The notes beneath the pieces were generated by a model. It was not told the DNA's origin and ran no database searches. It saw only the letters and a list, made by a program, of their open reading frames with translations. The position numbers and the translations under genes were made by a program. Shown piece after piece: positions 18,054-27,920 of a stretch of 64,000 nt of DNA. Source of the stretch: Isachenkonia alkalipeptolytica (lineage in GTDB: Bacteria; Bacillota; Clostridia; Peptostreptococcales; T1SED10-28); NCBI RefSeq assembly GCF_009910325.1, contig NZ_SUMG01000005.1, positions 124,001 to 188,000 on the forward strand, written 5' to 3'. Every line of letters begins with the position of its first letter. Positions within the stretch are counted from its first letter, which is position 1.

Positions 18054-20012
18054 CTAGGATTCCTGAACCGTAGCCTTTCCTTCTCTATTTCTTACTACTT
18101 GTAGTGCAACCACTACAACTAATATCACAAATCCACCAAGGTCAATTAACTTATCCGGGTGAATTAACAACAAGGCGGCGGCCAGGAACATGATCCGTTC
18201 ATAGAATCGTGTGGTGGTTAAAAGATAACCCTGCACTGCGGCGCCAAAGGCTACCACCCCAAGACACGCCGTGATAATGGCTAAGGCCGCTTCAAAAAAT
18301 GTCACGTCAATTAACAATAGTTCAGGACTCATAGCAAAAATGTAAGGGATCAAAAATCCTGCGGAGGCTAGTTTTAAAGCCGACACTCCGGTTTTAAAGG
18401 AGTCTCCTCCGGCGATCCCAGCCCCGGCATAGGCGGCTAAGGCTACCGGTGGGGTTACATCTGCGATTACCCCAAAATACAGTACGAATAAATGGGCGGC
18501 CAGTAGGGGCACGTCCAATACTAATAAGGCCGGTACCGCCATGGTTGCAAGGACGATATACTTCGCCGTGGTAGGCAGCCCAAGGCCAAGTATAATGGAT
18601 GCCAACATCGTTAAGAACAGCGTGGGAAGTAACATTCCTCCGGCTAAACCAACGATTAAGTTTGCAAAGGTTAAACCGAGGCCGGTTAAAGTTACCACTC
18701 CCACAATGATTCCGGCACAGGCACAGGCCGCGGCAACACCGATTGCTTTTTTCGCTCCATCCTGAAGAGCGTAAAGGATTTTCGAGATATTGACCCGGGT
18801 GTGTTTTCTAAACATACTGACCACTAGGGCGATGACAATACTCCAATAGGCGGCTCTTAAGGGGGAGAATCTGACTAATAGAAAAACGACGGCGATTAAA
18901 GGAATAAATAGATGGAATCCATCCTTTAACACTTTTTTAAAGTCCGGCAGATCTTCTTTTTTCATTCCTTCCAAGCCTTTTTTCGATGCCTGAAGGTGTA
19001 CCATGGTAATGACCCCAAGATAATACAGCAGGGCGGGAACTACGGCACTGATCACAATTTGAATATAGGGGATCCCCGTAAACTCCGACATGATAAAGGC
19101 TGCGGCTCCCATAATCGGCGGTAAAATTTGTCCCCCGGTGGAAGCTGCGGCTTCCACGGCGCCGGCAAAGGTGGGCTGATAACCGACCTTTTTCATCAGG
19201 GGAATGGTAAAGGCTCCGGTGGTTACGGTGTTGGCAATGGAGCTTCCGGAAATGGATCCCATAAACCCGCTGGCAATAACCGCGGCCTTTGCCGGTCCCC
19301 CTTTACGGGTTCCCGCTCCGGCGAAAGCGATATCAATAAAGAACTGGCCCACTCCGGTAATCTCGAGAAAGGATCCGAAGAGGATGAACATGAAAACGAA
19401 GGTGGCGGAAACCCCCAGGGGGGTTCCGAATATTCCCTCGGTGGTCATATACATCTGATTTACTATACGTTGTACCGAGTAACCCCGGTGTCCCAACATT
19501 CCGGGAATATAAGGGCCTACATAGGTATAGATTAAAAAGATTACCGCAATAATCGGCAGCTGAGGACCAATACTCCGTCGAGTCACTTCCAACACTAATA
19601 GGATGGTGATCACGCCCATTAGCATATCCAGGTCCGTGGGTCGTCCCATTCTCAATACCAGCTGATCAAACATCATTATGATATATGCGGTAACCATAAT
19701 GCCGGCTGCGGCTAAAATCCAATCGAAAAATTGAATTTTTGTTTTATCAAATCGTTTACTGGCAGGGTACAATAAAAAACCCAGTACCAGCACAAACATT
19801 AAATGCACTGCCCGCTGTTTCATGGCCAACAGGATGCCAAAACCCGCAGTGTATAAGTGAAATAAAGACATGGCGATGGCAATAATGGCAATCACCATGG
19901 CCAGCTTTCCAGTAAGCTTCCGTACATTGGATGAAACATCAAACTCCGCTAATTTCTCATCCACATCCACCTCTACCTCTTCCTGCAAATTCTTCTTTTC
20001 CTCATTAGACAA
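18054..20012 (-). CDS. TRAP transporter fused permease (TAXI type)
   Basis: Large membrane protein of about 652 residues in which the small 4-helix (DctQ-like) and large 12-helix (DctM-like) TRAP subunits are fused, the usual form with TAXI binding proteins. Typical DctM stretches are GSISGSSIANTVTTGAFTIP and LGLGLPTTAKYIV. The N-terminal 35 residues are acidic and cytoplasmic. The start is taken as the TTG at 20012, which has AGGAGG at 7-base spacing; the frame's first TTG at 20030 lies ahead of that ribosome site. It drives ion-coupled solute uptake with the TAXI protein two genes upstream. Confidence 0.92.
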   Translation of the reverse strand: MSNEEKKNLQEEVEVDVDEKLAEFDVSSNVRKLTGKLAMVIAIIAIAMSLFHLYTAGFGILLAMKQRAVHLMFVLVLGFLLYPASKRFDKTKIQFFDWILAAAGIMVTAYIIMMFDQLVLRMGRPTDLDMLMGVITILLVLEVTRRSIGPQLPIIAVIFLIYTYVGPYIPGMLGHRGYSVQRIVNQMYMTTEGIFGTPLGVSATFVFMFILFGSFLEITGVGQFFIDIAFAGAGTRKGGPAKAAVIASGFMGSISGSSIANTVTTGAFTIPLMKKVGYQPTFAGAVEAAASTGGQILPPIMGAAAFIMSEFTGIPYIQIVISAVVPALLYYLGVITMVHLQASKKGLEGMKKEDLPDFKKVLKDGFHLFIPLIAVVFLLVRFSPLRAAYWSIVIALVVSMFRKHTRVNISKILYALQDGAKKAIGVAAACACAGIIVGVVTLTGLGLTFANLIVGLAGGMLLPTLFLTMLASIILGLGLPTTAKYIVLATMAVPALLVLDVPLLAAHLFVLYFGVIADVTPPVALAAYAGAGIAGGDSFKTGVSALKLASAGFLIPYIFAMSPELLLIDVTFFEAALAIITACLGVVAFGAAVQGYLLTTTRFYERIMFLAAALLLIHPDKLIDLGGFVILVVVVALQVVRNREGKATVQES

Positions 20013-20026
20013 TGGATTTCCTCCTC

Positions 20027-20587
20027 TCAATAAAACAGACTCTCCAAAGTTGTCATGGTCTTTTCTTCAATCACTATCAACGCTCCCTTTTCCAGGAACT
20101 CATCAAAATAAATTTCCGATTCTTCGTTGTAAATTAACCGATGTTCCGTGGTTCTTCCTGTTCTCATACGAATTTGAGGGATCCGCCTATGAATACCTTG
20201 ATTAATGTATCGACCATCCACTTTCTCGAAACTTTCAAAGGCTTCTGTGGGCAGCCCTGCACCAAAGGACTGGTACTCCGTTCGAAGCAGCAGAATTTCT
20301 CCCCCATCCAGGGTGAAGACATCCTTAACTTCCGTACGCATTACCGAGTGGTCATAGATAATTGCAAACTCTTCGAAATTTTTTTCGGGAATGAAAAATA
20401 AAAATTCTTCCTCTGTGCTGAGACCCAGGCCTTTCACCGGCCAAACAAGAAAGATTATCACCATTGATATCGATAGCATAATAAAAGGAGCACTACTCTT
20501 AAAATAAAGCAGGGGAAGGCGCCTCCCGGGCACCTTTTCCCTGCTATCATTCCTTTCCGAATAAAAACCTGGTCTATTCCACTTCAT
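20027..20587 (-). CDS. DUF1850 domain protein of a TRAP operon
   Basis: A 186-residue protein with one N-terminal membrane helix (about residues 35-55) and a DUF1850-like extracytoplasmic domain. The stretch IIYDHSVMRTEVKDVFTLDG is characteristic, where this family keeps a serine-rich H-S-V followed by a conserved glutamate. DUF1850 proteins are regularly encoded between TAXI binding proteins and fused TRAP permeases, exactly as here; their role is unknown. The gene overlaps the end of the TAXI gene by 14 bases, and the start is uncertain because no clear ribosome site is seen; translational coupling is likely. Confidence 0.8.
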   Translation of the reverse strand: MKWNRPGFYSERNDSREKVPGRRLPLLYFKSSAPFIMLSISMVIIFLVWPVKGLGLSTEEEFLFFIPEKNFEEFAIIYDHSVMRTEVKDVFTLDGGEILLLRTEYQSFGAGLPTEAFESFEKVDGRYINQGIHRRIPQIRMRTGRTTEHRLIYNEESEIYFDEFLEKGALIVIEEKTMTTLESLFY

Positions 20588-21572
20588 CAAAATATCGCTG
20601 AGTGCCGGGGTGAATCTCTAGAGACATTCCCTCAAGGGCATCTTCCAGACTGACATCTCCGCCTCGAGCATGGGCATTTTCCAGGGCGTCTAAGTTTTCA
20701 AATAACGCTTTCGTAATATCATATACAATATCCTCAGACAGTTCCGCTCTTACGGTAAGCATGGCCATTACCGCTACGGCATCCACCGAATCATCTTGAT
20801 TTCGGTACGTGCCCCCTTCGATTTCTACTTGGGCATAGTATGGGTAGTCGGCAATTATTTCATCGATTTTATCTTGGGCGATCGGAACCAGTACCACACT
20901 GTGTTGGGTCGAAAGGTCCGTGATGGCTGCGGTTGGAGTTCCTGCGGTTACAAAGGCCGCGTCCACATTTCCGTCTCGGAGATTGTCGGAAGCCTCAGCA
21001 AAGGACAGGTAGTCCGGGGTAAAGTCATCATAGGTAATACCGTGGGCTTCGAGAATCTGTCGGGCATTCGCTTCCGTTCCGCTTCCCGGTGCCCCTACTG
21101 CAACTCTTTTGCCTTCTAAATCCTCGATGGCTTCAATTCCAGCACCGGCATCCGCAACGATTTGAATCGTTTCGGGATAAAGAGTGGCTAACCCTCGTAG
21201 GTTTTCCATCGGTTCTTCCGCTTCAAACATTTCAATTCCCTCATAGGCATAATAGGAAATATCATTTTGTACCATGGCAAAATCAACGTCTCCGTCATTT
21301 AACAGGTTAACATTTTCCACGGAAGCTCCCGTAGATTCTGCATTAGCGGTTACACCGTCAACATTATCGGAAATAATATTGGCAAATGCCCCTCCCAAGG
21401 GATAATAAACCCCGGTTGTACCGCCGGTTGCAATGGCTACCCGATCCGGGCTTTCAGAGCCTTCTTCTACCTCTCCGTTCTCACCGTTGTCCCCATTCCC
21501 ACATCCTACCATGAATATGGACAGTACAAAAACACTGATCAACAATAGGGTAAAGATACGCCGTTTTTTCAT
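20574..21572 (-). CDS. TAXI family TRAP transporter solute-binding protein
   Basis: Binding lipoprotein of about 332 residues with lipobox MVGC near residues 20-24, followed by a Gly/Asp/Glu-rich linker. ATGGTTGVYYPLGGAFANII is the TAXI family opening, and KRVAVGAPGSGTEANARQIL the second conserved block. Members of this group include glutamate/glutamine binders, but the ligand here is not shown. Of two nearby ATGs, the one at 21572 (Met-Lys-Lys) has AGGAGG at proper spacing. It heads the operon TAXI-DUF1850-permease. Confidence 0.92.
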   Translation of the reverse strand: MKKRRIFTLLLISVFVLSIFMVGCGNGDNGENGEVEEGSESPDRVAIATGGTTGVYYPLGGAFANIISDNVDGVTANAESTGASVENVNLLNDGDVDFAMVQNDISYYAYEGIEMFEAEEPMENLRGLATLYPETIQIVADAGAGIEAIEDLEGKRVAVGAPGSGTEANARQILEAHGITYDDFTPDYLSFAEASDNLRDGNVDAAFVTAGTPTAAITDLSTQHSVVLVPIAQDKIDEIIADYPYYAQVEIEGGTYRNQDDSVDAVAVMAMLTVRAELSEDIVYDITKALFENLDALENAHARGGDVSLEDALEGMSLEIHPGTQRYFDEVE

Positions 21573-21634
21573 AAATTCCATTCCTCCTTAAATAATTTAT
21601 GTTTCCTCTACAACATAATAAATGCTACAGCCTC

Positions 21635-21689
21635 ATTATATTCAAGCCGTTGATGAAACCGACGGAAAACTACAGAATCCTACACAGAA
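21635..21689 (-). promoter_or_regulatory. Activator-type promoter of the TAXI operon with direct repeat
   Basis: Minus strand: perfect -10 TATAAT (21635-21640) with a poor -35 (GTCGGT). Just upstream, TTCTGT occurs twice in direct orientation with 12-base periodicity (21684-21689 and 21672-21677), at about -44 to -62. This arrangement suits an activator such as the adjacent GlnL-like regulator. Confidence 0.45.
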
Positions 21690-21740
21690 TAGTTTAAAAA
21701 ATTACAATTGTCTGAATAAACCGCTCAAATTCTTCCGGTG

Positions 21741-22679
21741 TTAATAAAAATCCTCCTGTTTCACTTCCCGTAGCATCCCCTCTAAAAACCGTTTCACGTT
21801 TATTTTCGGTTTTTTATCCGATTTCTTTTGGATTCTTAACATCTCTTCCCGAAGGGCGGCAAAATCAAACAACCGATGGCCGAAGCGCTCAAACTTCGGA
21901 TGATGATAATCTTCAATGCCGAGATTTGCCAGGTTGTTCAAGGCATATTCAATGGTTCTTCGTATTCTTCTTTCAATAGCCTTTTCTCCCCGGGCCACAT
22001 CCCGGTTATCACTTTTTTCATAGCGCTCTCCAATCTTTTCATAGAGCAGTTTTAGGTTTTGCAAAAGTTTCATATCTTCCGGATAGTCCATGGCGGCTAA
22101 AATGCTCATGGCTTCTAGAATGTCCCCGCTGCCGCTTTGACTTAAAATCCCGAGATCCATTGCAATATTTTCCGCGATATTGTTGGCTTTATCCTGTTTC
22201 GTTAAATAGTTCCCCGGAGTTTTCGGCTTTCCTTCCTGGGGGGAATGACTTAAATCCTGGTTGTTTAAGAAAAACTGGAGGTTCTGAAAAGTTTTTTCCA
22301 TTCCCTTATACCGAAGAACTTTTTTTACCACATGGGAGACTTCTTCTTTATTAATGGGTTTTTGAATGTAGAATTCCACCCCCGCCCGATAGGCTTCCCG
22401 AACCATCATTTTATCGGTGATCTTTGATAATAATACGAAGGTGCCTCCATAGCCTGATTTCCTGAGTTTTTTTATGGTTTCAATTCCGTCCAGCTCCGGC
22501 ATCAACAAATCGATCATGACAAGGTCCGGCTGCAGATCCATCACCTGATCGATGGCTTGCATACCGTCTTCCGCTTCCCCGATCACCTGACCGATCCCCT
22601 CTTCTTCAATAATGTTCGAAACCATTCTCCGAACCCCGGAGTCGTCATCCACCACAAAAATTTTACTTTCATAATTCAC
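21741..22679 (-). CDS. GlnL/YcbB-like response regulator
   Basis: A 312-residue regulator. An N-terminal receiver (about residues 1-125) has the acidic pair DDD, the phospho-Asp in MIDLLMPELDG and the late KP (IQKPINKEE). The C-terminal domain is of the YcbB/GlnL type, visible in AIERRIRRTIEYALNNLANL and the closing RLFDFAALREEM. In Bacillus subtilis GlnL activates glutaminase and glutamine transport genes. GTG starts occur at 22688 and 22679; the latter is better spaced from GAGG. It overlaps the kinase gene by 11 bases. The TAXI operon downstream on the same strand is the likely target. Confidence 0.85.
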   Translation of the reverse strand: MNYESKIFVVDDDSGVRRMVSNIIEEEGIGQVIGEAEDGMQAIDQVMDLQPDLVMIDLLMPELDGIETIKKLRKSGYGGTFVLLSKITDKMMVREAYRAGVEFYIQKPINKEEVSHVVKKVLRYKGMEKTFQNLQFFLNNQDLSHSPQEGKPKTPGNYLTKQDKANNIAENIAMDLGILSQSGSGDILEAMSILAAMDYPEDMKLLQNLKLLYEKIGERYEKSDNRDVARGEKAIERRIRRTIEYALNNLANLGIEDYHHPKFERFGHRLFDFAALREEMLRIQKKSDKKPKINVKRFLEGMLREVKQEDFY

Positions 22680-23958
22680 TGTTTTCACCTCGAATCACAT
22701 TATTTTTTGCCACCTGAATGAGAAAAGTCGTTCCTTTTTCTTTTTCACTGGAAACCTCTATGCTTCCATTGAAAAATTCCACCAGATTTTCCACATGGGA
22801 TAATCCCAAACCATTGGAGTAGCAGCCGGAAGCTTCATCGAGCTTGTTGGAAAATCCCGGGATGAAGATGTGCTTGCTATCCTTGGGGTCAATGCCCCTG
22901 CCGTTATCCAGGATTTTTAAAATCAACTCCTTTTCTTCTTCGTAAAGTTCAATATGAATATTTCCTCTTCTGGGGATGGCCTCCACCCCGTTGGCAATAA
23001 TATTGTTCAAAATCGAAGTCCATACCAGGGGGTCTTTAGGCGCAAAATCCACCTGTAAATCCCGAGTGAAGTGAATATGTTTATCGGTATCAATACTATA
23101 ATTCTGATGTACTTTGATGGATAAGTCCAATACTTCGGAAAAAGTATAATCCGTATGCTCCGGAGTCTTTAACAGTTTTTTCAGTCCCGTATTAATTCGG
23201 GTATAGTCGTGCTTTACTTCATGCATCATTCGGGAAATCTCTAAGGCTTTCCTTCCTAACAACCGCTCCTTTTTTTCCATCAGGGATTTGTAGATTTCAT
23301 AGCTTTCCTTTGTTAATCGATCCATGTCCTGGGCCGACTTTTGAAGATAAAACACCTCCGCCTGCAAAGAGCTGGTTAAAAGAACCAACTCTTCAAGCTT
23401 CTTATTCTCTGCCCGCTGCATCAGTCGTAATCGTTGGTTTTGGGTGGTGGAGTAAAGTCCGGTTACAAGAAACATCCGAAGCATTCCGATGATCAACAGG
23501 CTCAACAGGTGCATCCCTATGGAGTCTCCCACAATCCACTCCTGCAAAAGGAGGAACCGTAGCATAATTTCGAAAACATTAGAGGTGAAGTCCATAAACC
23601 CAAGCACAATCCCGCGCTGTATCGGTTGATGCTCTAAGGAAAGCACCTTGGAGTATTTTAGTAGAGCCGCAAAGAAAGCATAGTATAGAGAGCCGGGAAT
23701 ATGGGTTAAGAAAGCGGAGGATAAGGCTATATCCCCACCCCATACACTCATCCCGGTACGAAAACCTAAGATCGCCAGGGAAACCAAGACTCCGGTCCAA
23801 AGGACCGGGATGTCTTTTTTATATAAACAGCCCATGGCAAATACGATTACCCCAAGCCCTATACGAAAAGTGGTATCAAAGGGGTGCACTCGAAGCTGTG
23901 CTGCAAAAACCGTGAAAATAACCACAAGCAATACATCTTTTAAGACTTTTTTATTCAT
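22669..23958 (-). CDS. GlnK/YcbA-like sensor histidine kinase
   Basis: Membrane histidine kinase of about 429 residues. Five or so helices fill residues 5-175, followed by a coiled region and the H-box region MMHEVKHDYTRINTGL, then GHKL ATPase boxes: N-box NNIIANGVEAI, DNGRGID, GLGLSHVENLV. The sensor part lacks a large extracytoplasmic domain, so the signal is probably membrane-bound or cytoplasmic. Among three in-frame ATGs, 23958 is best placed after GAGGAGA. It is co-transcribed with the GlnL-like regulator. Confidence 0.85.
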   Translation of the reverse strand: MNKKVLKDVLLVVIFTVFAAQLRVHPFDTTFRIGLGVIVFAMGCLYKKDIPVLWTGVLVSLAILGFRTGMSVWGGDIALSSAFLTHIPGSLYYAFFAALLKYSKVLSLEHQPIQRGIVLGFMDFTSNVFEIMLRFLLLQEWIVGDSIGMHLLSLLIIGMLRMFLVTGLYSTTQNQRLRLMQRAENKKLEELVLLTSSLQAEVFYLQKSAQDMDRLTKESYEIYKSLMEKKERLLGRKALEISRMMHEVKHDYTRINTGLKKLLKTPEHTDYTFSEVLDLSIKVHQNYSIDTDKHIHFTRDLQVDFAPKDPLVWTSILNNIIANGVEAIPRRGNIHIELYEEEKELILKILDNGRGIDPKDSKHIFIPGFSNKLDEASGCYSNGLGLSHVENLVEFFNGSIEVSSEKEKGTTFLIQVAKNNVIRGENSEL

Positions 23959-24028
23959 TTTCATTCTCCTCTGCATGAGGGTTTTTTTATCAAACTTTTC
24001 TGTCGATTACTTTATTCTATCCTGTATC

Positions 24029-24066
24029 AAAAAAAAAGGCAAGGGACCGGGTCCCTGCCTTTTTTA
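24029..24066 (-). terminator. Intrinsic terminator of the PFOR gene
   Basis: Minus strand GGCAGGGACC / GGTCCCTTGCC followed by nine T, just past the PFOR stop. It could also act on the plus strand. Confidence 0.85.
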
Positions 24067-24085
24067 AGTTTTTTTATTCTTTGAA

Positions 24086-27000
24086 TTAATCTTGTTCCGC
24101 CATTTTCTTATAACCTTCATATCGTTCCATAGCTTCTTCCTCTGAACGCTTAAACAGTTCTTCCGCAACCTCGGGGAAGGTTTTGGTCAAGGAAGCGTAT
24201 CGAACCTCACTCATTAAGAAATCTTTAAAGGATTTCGTCGGCTCCTTGGAATCCAGTACAAAAGGATTCTTACCCTGTTCCTTCAGCAAGGGATTGTATC
24301 GGTACAGATGCCAGTAACCGGCTTCCACTGCTTCTTTTTGCTGCTTTTGGGTTGCTCCCATCCCACTGGAAATTCCGTGGGCAATACAAGGAGAGTACGC
24401 GATGATTACGGAAGGTCCCTTATAAGCTTCCGCTTCTTTGATGGCTTTTAATGCTTGATTCTTATCGGCTCCCATAGCAATTTGTGCCACATATACGTAG
24501 CCGTAATTGGTCATCATCATACCTAAGTCCTTCTTCTTGGTCTTCTTACCCGAGGCCGCAAACTTGGCAACTGCCGCCGTTGGGGAGGCTTTAGAGGATT
24601 GACCTCCGGTATTGGAGTATACTTCGGTATCCATAACCAGAACGTTTACGTCTTCTCCCGATGCCAGTACATGGTCCAGTCCTCCGAATCCGATGTCATA
24701 GGCCCATCCGTCTCCACCGAGGATCCACTGAGAATTCTTAATTAAATAATTTTTCTTGTCAAGAATTTCCGCAACTTCCGGAACATTCTTTTCTTTTTCC
24801 AATAAGGGAAGCATTTCGATGGTGGCTTCCTTAGAACCTTTGCCCTCATCCTTGTTTTCCATCCACTTGTGGAAGACTTTTTCCAGTTCATCGGAAACAT
24901 TGGCTTCCTTCATCAGGTTTTCAATCTTATCTCGGATTTGTAGAGCTGCCAGCTTCATACCATAACCGTATTCCGCATTATCTTCGAATAAGGAGTTTGC
25001 CCAAGCAGGTCCTTCTCCTTCATCGTTTTTGCAGAAGGGTACCGAAGGTGCACTTCCCCCATAGATTGAAGAACAGCCGGTGGCATTGGCAATAACCATT
25101 CGATCTCCAAACAGTTGGGTGATTAGCTTCACATAGGGAGTTTCTCCACAACCGGCACAGGCTCCAGAGAATTGGAACAGTGGCTGCTTAAATTGAGAGC
25201 CCTTCAAGTTTTCCGTATTGGTTAAGTGGGCTCGATTTTCCAAGGTCATGGCATAATCCCAGTTTTCTTTTTCCTTAGCCACTTGCTCTTCCATAGGCTT
25301 CATGATCAGGGCTTTACCCTTCGGTGCGGGACAAATATCCGCACAGTTTCCACAGCCGGTACAATCCAGCGGGGTTACTTGAATCTTGTACTCGTATCCT
25401 GCAAATTCTTTGCCCATGGCCTTTAGGGTTTCCATTTCCTGAGGCGCATTCTTCCGTTCTTCTTCCGTTAGAATTACCGGTCGAATCGCCGCATGGGGAC
25501 AAACATAGGCACATTGGTTACATTGAATACAGGTTTCTTTTTGCCACTCGGGAACATTAACCGCAATTCCACGCTTTTCAAACTCCGTAGTTCCCAGCGG
25601 GAAGGTTCCGTCGGCCCGATCTGCAAAGGAACTTACCGGTAGTTCGTCTCCTTTTTGTGCATTCATAGGCTCTAAAATATCCTTGATAAACGCTGGTTTC
25701 TTTCCAGAAGCAGCTTGGCTGCCGCCTCCGCCGGACCAGTTGTCGATTACATCTTTTTCAATCTTCACAAGGGCATTCATCCCTTCATCAACGGCTTTTT
25801 GGTTCATGGAAACAATTTTTTCTCCTTTGCTGCCATAAGCTTTGACAATGGCTTTTTTCAGGAAATCCGCCGCTTCATTTGCGTCAATAACCTCGGACAG
25901 CTTAAAGAATGCGGATTGCATAACCATGTTGATCCGATTGCCAAGACCGATCTCCTCGGCGATTTTCGTACCGTTTATAACGTAGAAGTTGATATCATTT
26001 TCCTTGATATAGTTTTTAAGGCTTTCCGGTAACTTCTCATTTAATTCCTCCGGTGTCCACATACAGTTCAGAAGGAAGGTTCCGCCTTTTTTCAGTCCCT
26101 TTGCCAAGTCATACTGATTGACATAGGCTTGGTTATGACAGGCAATATAGTCAGCCTCATCAATGAGATAGGTGGATCGAATCGGCTCGTCTCCAAATCT
26201 TAAGTGGGATACGGTAACGCCACCGGATTTTTTCGAGTCATAGGAGAAGTAAGCCTGGGCATACTTATCCGTATTCTCTCCGATAATTTTGATCGCTTCT
26301 TTGTTGGCTCCCACGGTACCGTCGGATCCCAGTCCCCAGAATTTACATCGAATGGTTCCTTGAGGTTCTGTCACAATCTTGTCTTTCATGTCTATGCTTA
26401 AGTGGGTTACATCATCGTTGATTCCTACGGTAAAGCCGTTTTTCGGTGTTTCTTCCTTTAAGTTGTCAAACACCGCTTTAATCTGGCTTGGGGTAGTGTC
26501 TTTCGAACCAAGTCCATATCTTCCTCCAACGATCATTGGTCGCTCTTCCTTGGTGTAGAAAATACTTTGGATATCCTGGTATAACGGCTCTCCTAAGGCT
26601 CCCGGTTCTTTGGTTCGGTCCATTACTGCGATTCTTTTAGCTGTACTCGGGAATACATCAAAGAAATATTTTGCAGAGAAGGGTCGGTAAAGGTGTACTT
26701 TTATTGCTCCGACCTTTTCTCCTTTTTCCATTAAATAGTCCACGGTTTCCTCAATGGTTTCCGTAACCGATCCCATGGCTATAACCACCCGGTCTGCATC
26801 TTTCGCTCCGTAATAGGTAAAGGGCTTGTACTCTCTGCCTACTTTTTTGCTGATTTTTTCCATGTAGTCATTTACTACATCGGGTAAGTCCGTGTAATAA
26901 GGATTCGACGCTTCCTTCGCTTGGAAAAAAACATCCGGGTTTTGAGCCGTACCCCGAAGCACGGGACTTTGAGGATTTAAGGATTTGTTTCTAAACTCTT

Positions 27001-27601
27001 TAATTTTTTCTTTGTCCACAAGTTCTTCCAACTCATCGTACTCGATCAGTTCAACTTTTTGCATTTCGTGAGAGGTTCTGAAACCGTCAAAGAAATGTAC
27101 GAAGGGTACACTGGATTTAATCGCGGCTAAGTGAGCGATGCCTCCAAGGTCAATCACTTCCTGGACACTTCCCGAGGCAAGCATGGCACATCCGGTTTGA
27201 CGTGTTGCCATAACATCGGAATGATCCCCGAAAATGGATAGAGCATGACCCGCTAAGGCCCGGGCACTTACATGGAATACTCCCGGTAACAGTTCACCCG
27301 CGATTTTATACATGTTCGGAACCATAAGCAGTAATCCTTGAGATGCGGTATAGGTCGTTGTAAGGGCTCCTCCTTGTAAGGAACCGTGTACCGCTCCTGC
27401 GGCACCACCCTCGGATTGTAGTTCTGAGACGCGTACTTGCTGTCCGAAAATATTCTTCATGCCGTTGGCACTCCATTCATCAACATTTTCTGCCATGTTT
27501 GACGAAGGGGTAATCGGATAGATCGCTGCCACATCGGTAAAAGCATAGGATACATAGGATGCTGCAGCATTACCATCCATGGTTTGTGTTTTTCTTGCCA
27601 T
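24086..27601 (-). CDS. nifJ: Pyruvate:ferredoxin (flavodoxin) oxidoreductase
   Basis: Single-chain PFOR of 1171 residues that converts pyruvate and CoA to acetyl-CoA, CO2 and reduced ferredoxin. Domains follow the homodimeric enzyme: an N-terminal pyrimidine-binding domain with YPITPSS near residue 25, gamma domain, two 4Fe-4S clusters (CIQCNQCAYVCP and CTGCGNCADICP), the proximal cluster CACAGCGETPY, and the TPP site (GGDGWAYDIGFGG; NTEVYSNTGGQ-like). The frame opens at 27646, but the ATG at 27601 has GGGAGGA at 8-base spacing and the family start MARKTQTMDGN. It is a single-gene transcript and the central catabolic enzyme here. Confidence 0.97.
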   Translation of the reverse strand: MARKTQTMDGNAAASYVSYAFTDVAAIYPITPSSNMAENVDEWSANGMKNIFGQQVRVSELQSEGGAAGAVHGSLQGGALTTTYTASQGLLLMVPNMYKIAGELLPGVFHVSARALAGHALSIFGDHSDVMATRQTGCAMLASGSVQEVIDLGGIAHLAAIKSSVPFVHFFDGFRTSHEMQKVELIEYDELEELVDKEKIKEFRNKSLNPQSPVLRGTAQNPDVFFQAKEASNPYYTDLPDVVNDYMEKISKKVGREYKPFTYYGAKDADRVVIAMGSVTETIEETVDYLMEKGEKVGAIKVHLYRPFSAKYFFDVFPSTAKRIAVMDRTKEPGALGEPLYQDIQSIFYTKEERPMIVGGRYGLGSKDTTPSQIKAVFDNLKEETPKNGFTVGINDDVTHLSIDMKDKIVTEPQGTIRCKFWGLGSDGTVGANKEAIKIIGENTDKYAQAYFSYDSKKSGGVTVSHLRFGDEPIRSTYLIDEADYIACHNQAYVNQYDLAKGLKKGGTFLLNCMWTPEELNEKLPESLKNYIKENDINFYVINGTKIAEEIGLGNRINMVMQSAFFKLSEVIDANEAADFLKKAIVKAYGSKGEKIVSMNQKAVDEGMNALVKIEKDVIDNWSGGGGSQAASGKKPAFIKDILEPMNAQKGDELPVSSFADRADGTFPLGTTEFEKRGIAVNVPEWQKETCIQCNQCAYVCPHAAIRPVILTEEERKNAPQEMETLKAMGKEFAGYEYKIQVTPLDCTGCGNCADICPAPKGKALIMKPMEEQVAKEKENWDYAMTLENRAHLTNTENLKGSQFKQPLFQFSGACAGCGETPYVKLITQLFGDRMVIANATGCSSIYGGSAPSVPFCKNDEGEGPAWANSLFEDNAEYGYGMKLAALQIRDKIENLMKEANVSDELEKVFHKWMENKDEGKGSKEATIEMLPLLEKEKNVPEVAEILDKKNYLIKNSQWILGGDGWAYDIGFGGLDHVLASGEDVNVLVMDTEVYSNTGGQSSKASPTAAVAKFAASGKKTKKKDLGMMMTNYGYVYVAQIAMGADKNQALKAIKEAEAYKGPSVIIAYSPCIAHGISSGMGATQKQQKEAVEAGYWHLYRYNPLLKEQGKNPFVLDSKEPTKSFKDFLMSEVRYASLTKTFPEVAEELFKRSEEEAMERYEGYKKMAEQD

Positions 27602-27920
27602 TTTCATTCCTCCCTTTATATAATAATATTGATGTACATTTAACAATTCTGAAAATACCGTGAATCTAGTTTGCGCACAATTCCATTATATTAAAAAAAA
27701 ACGTTTATTTATAGGGGGAATTTGTGTAAGCCTTAAAAATTTTTAGCAGTCGCCCCTCCGAAATCGGTCCCTCCTGGAAGCTCTCCCCCAGCCAAGCCAT
27801 TGTCTCCCCCGGTTTCCCAAGGAAATAATAGGATTGCAACCCACAAAGTTCATGATTATTCTTTTTTATTTGATGTTATTTCCTTCCTTCCCTTTTATGC
27901 TTTCATCCTGCTGTTTCATA

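Noticed and set aside
27602-27720. Rex-like operator before the PFOR gene
   Set aside because: TTGTGCGCAAA is too short and does not match TTGTGAA-N4-TTCACAA.
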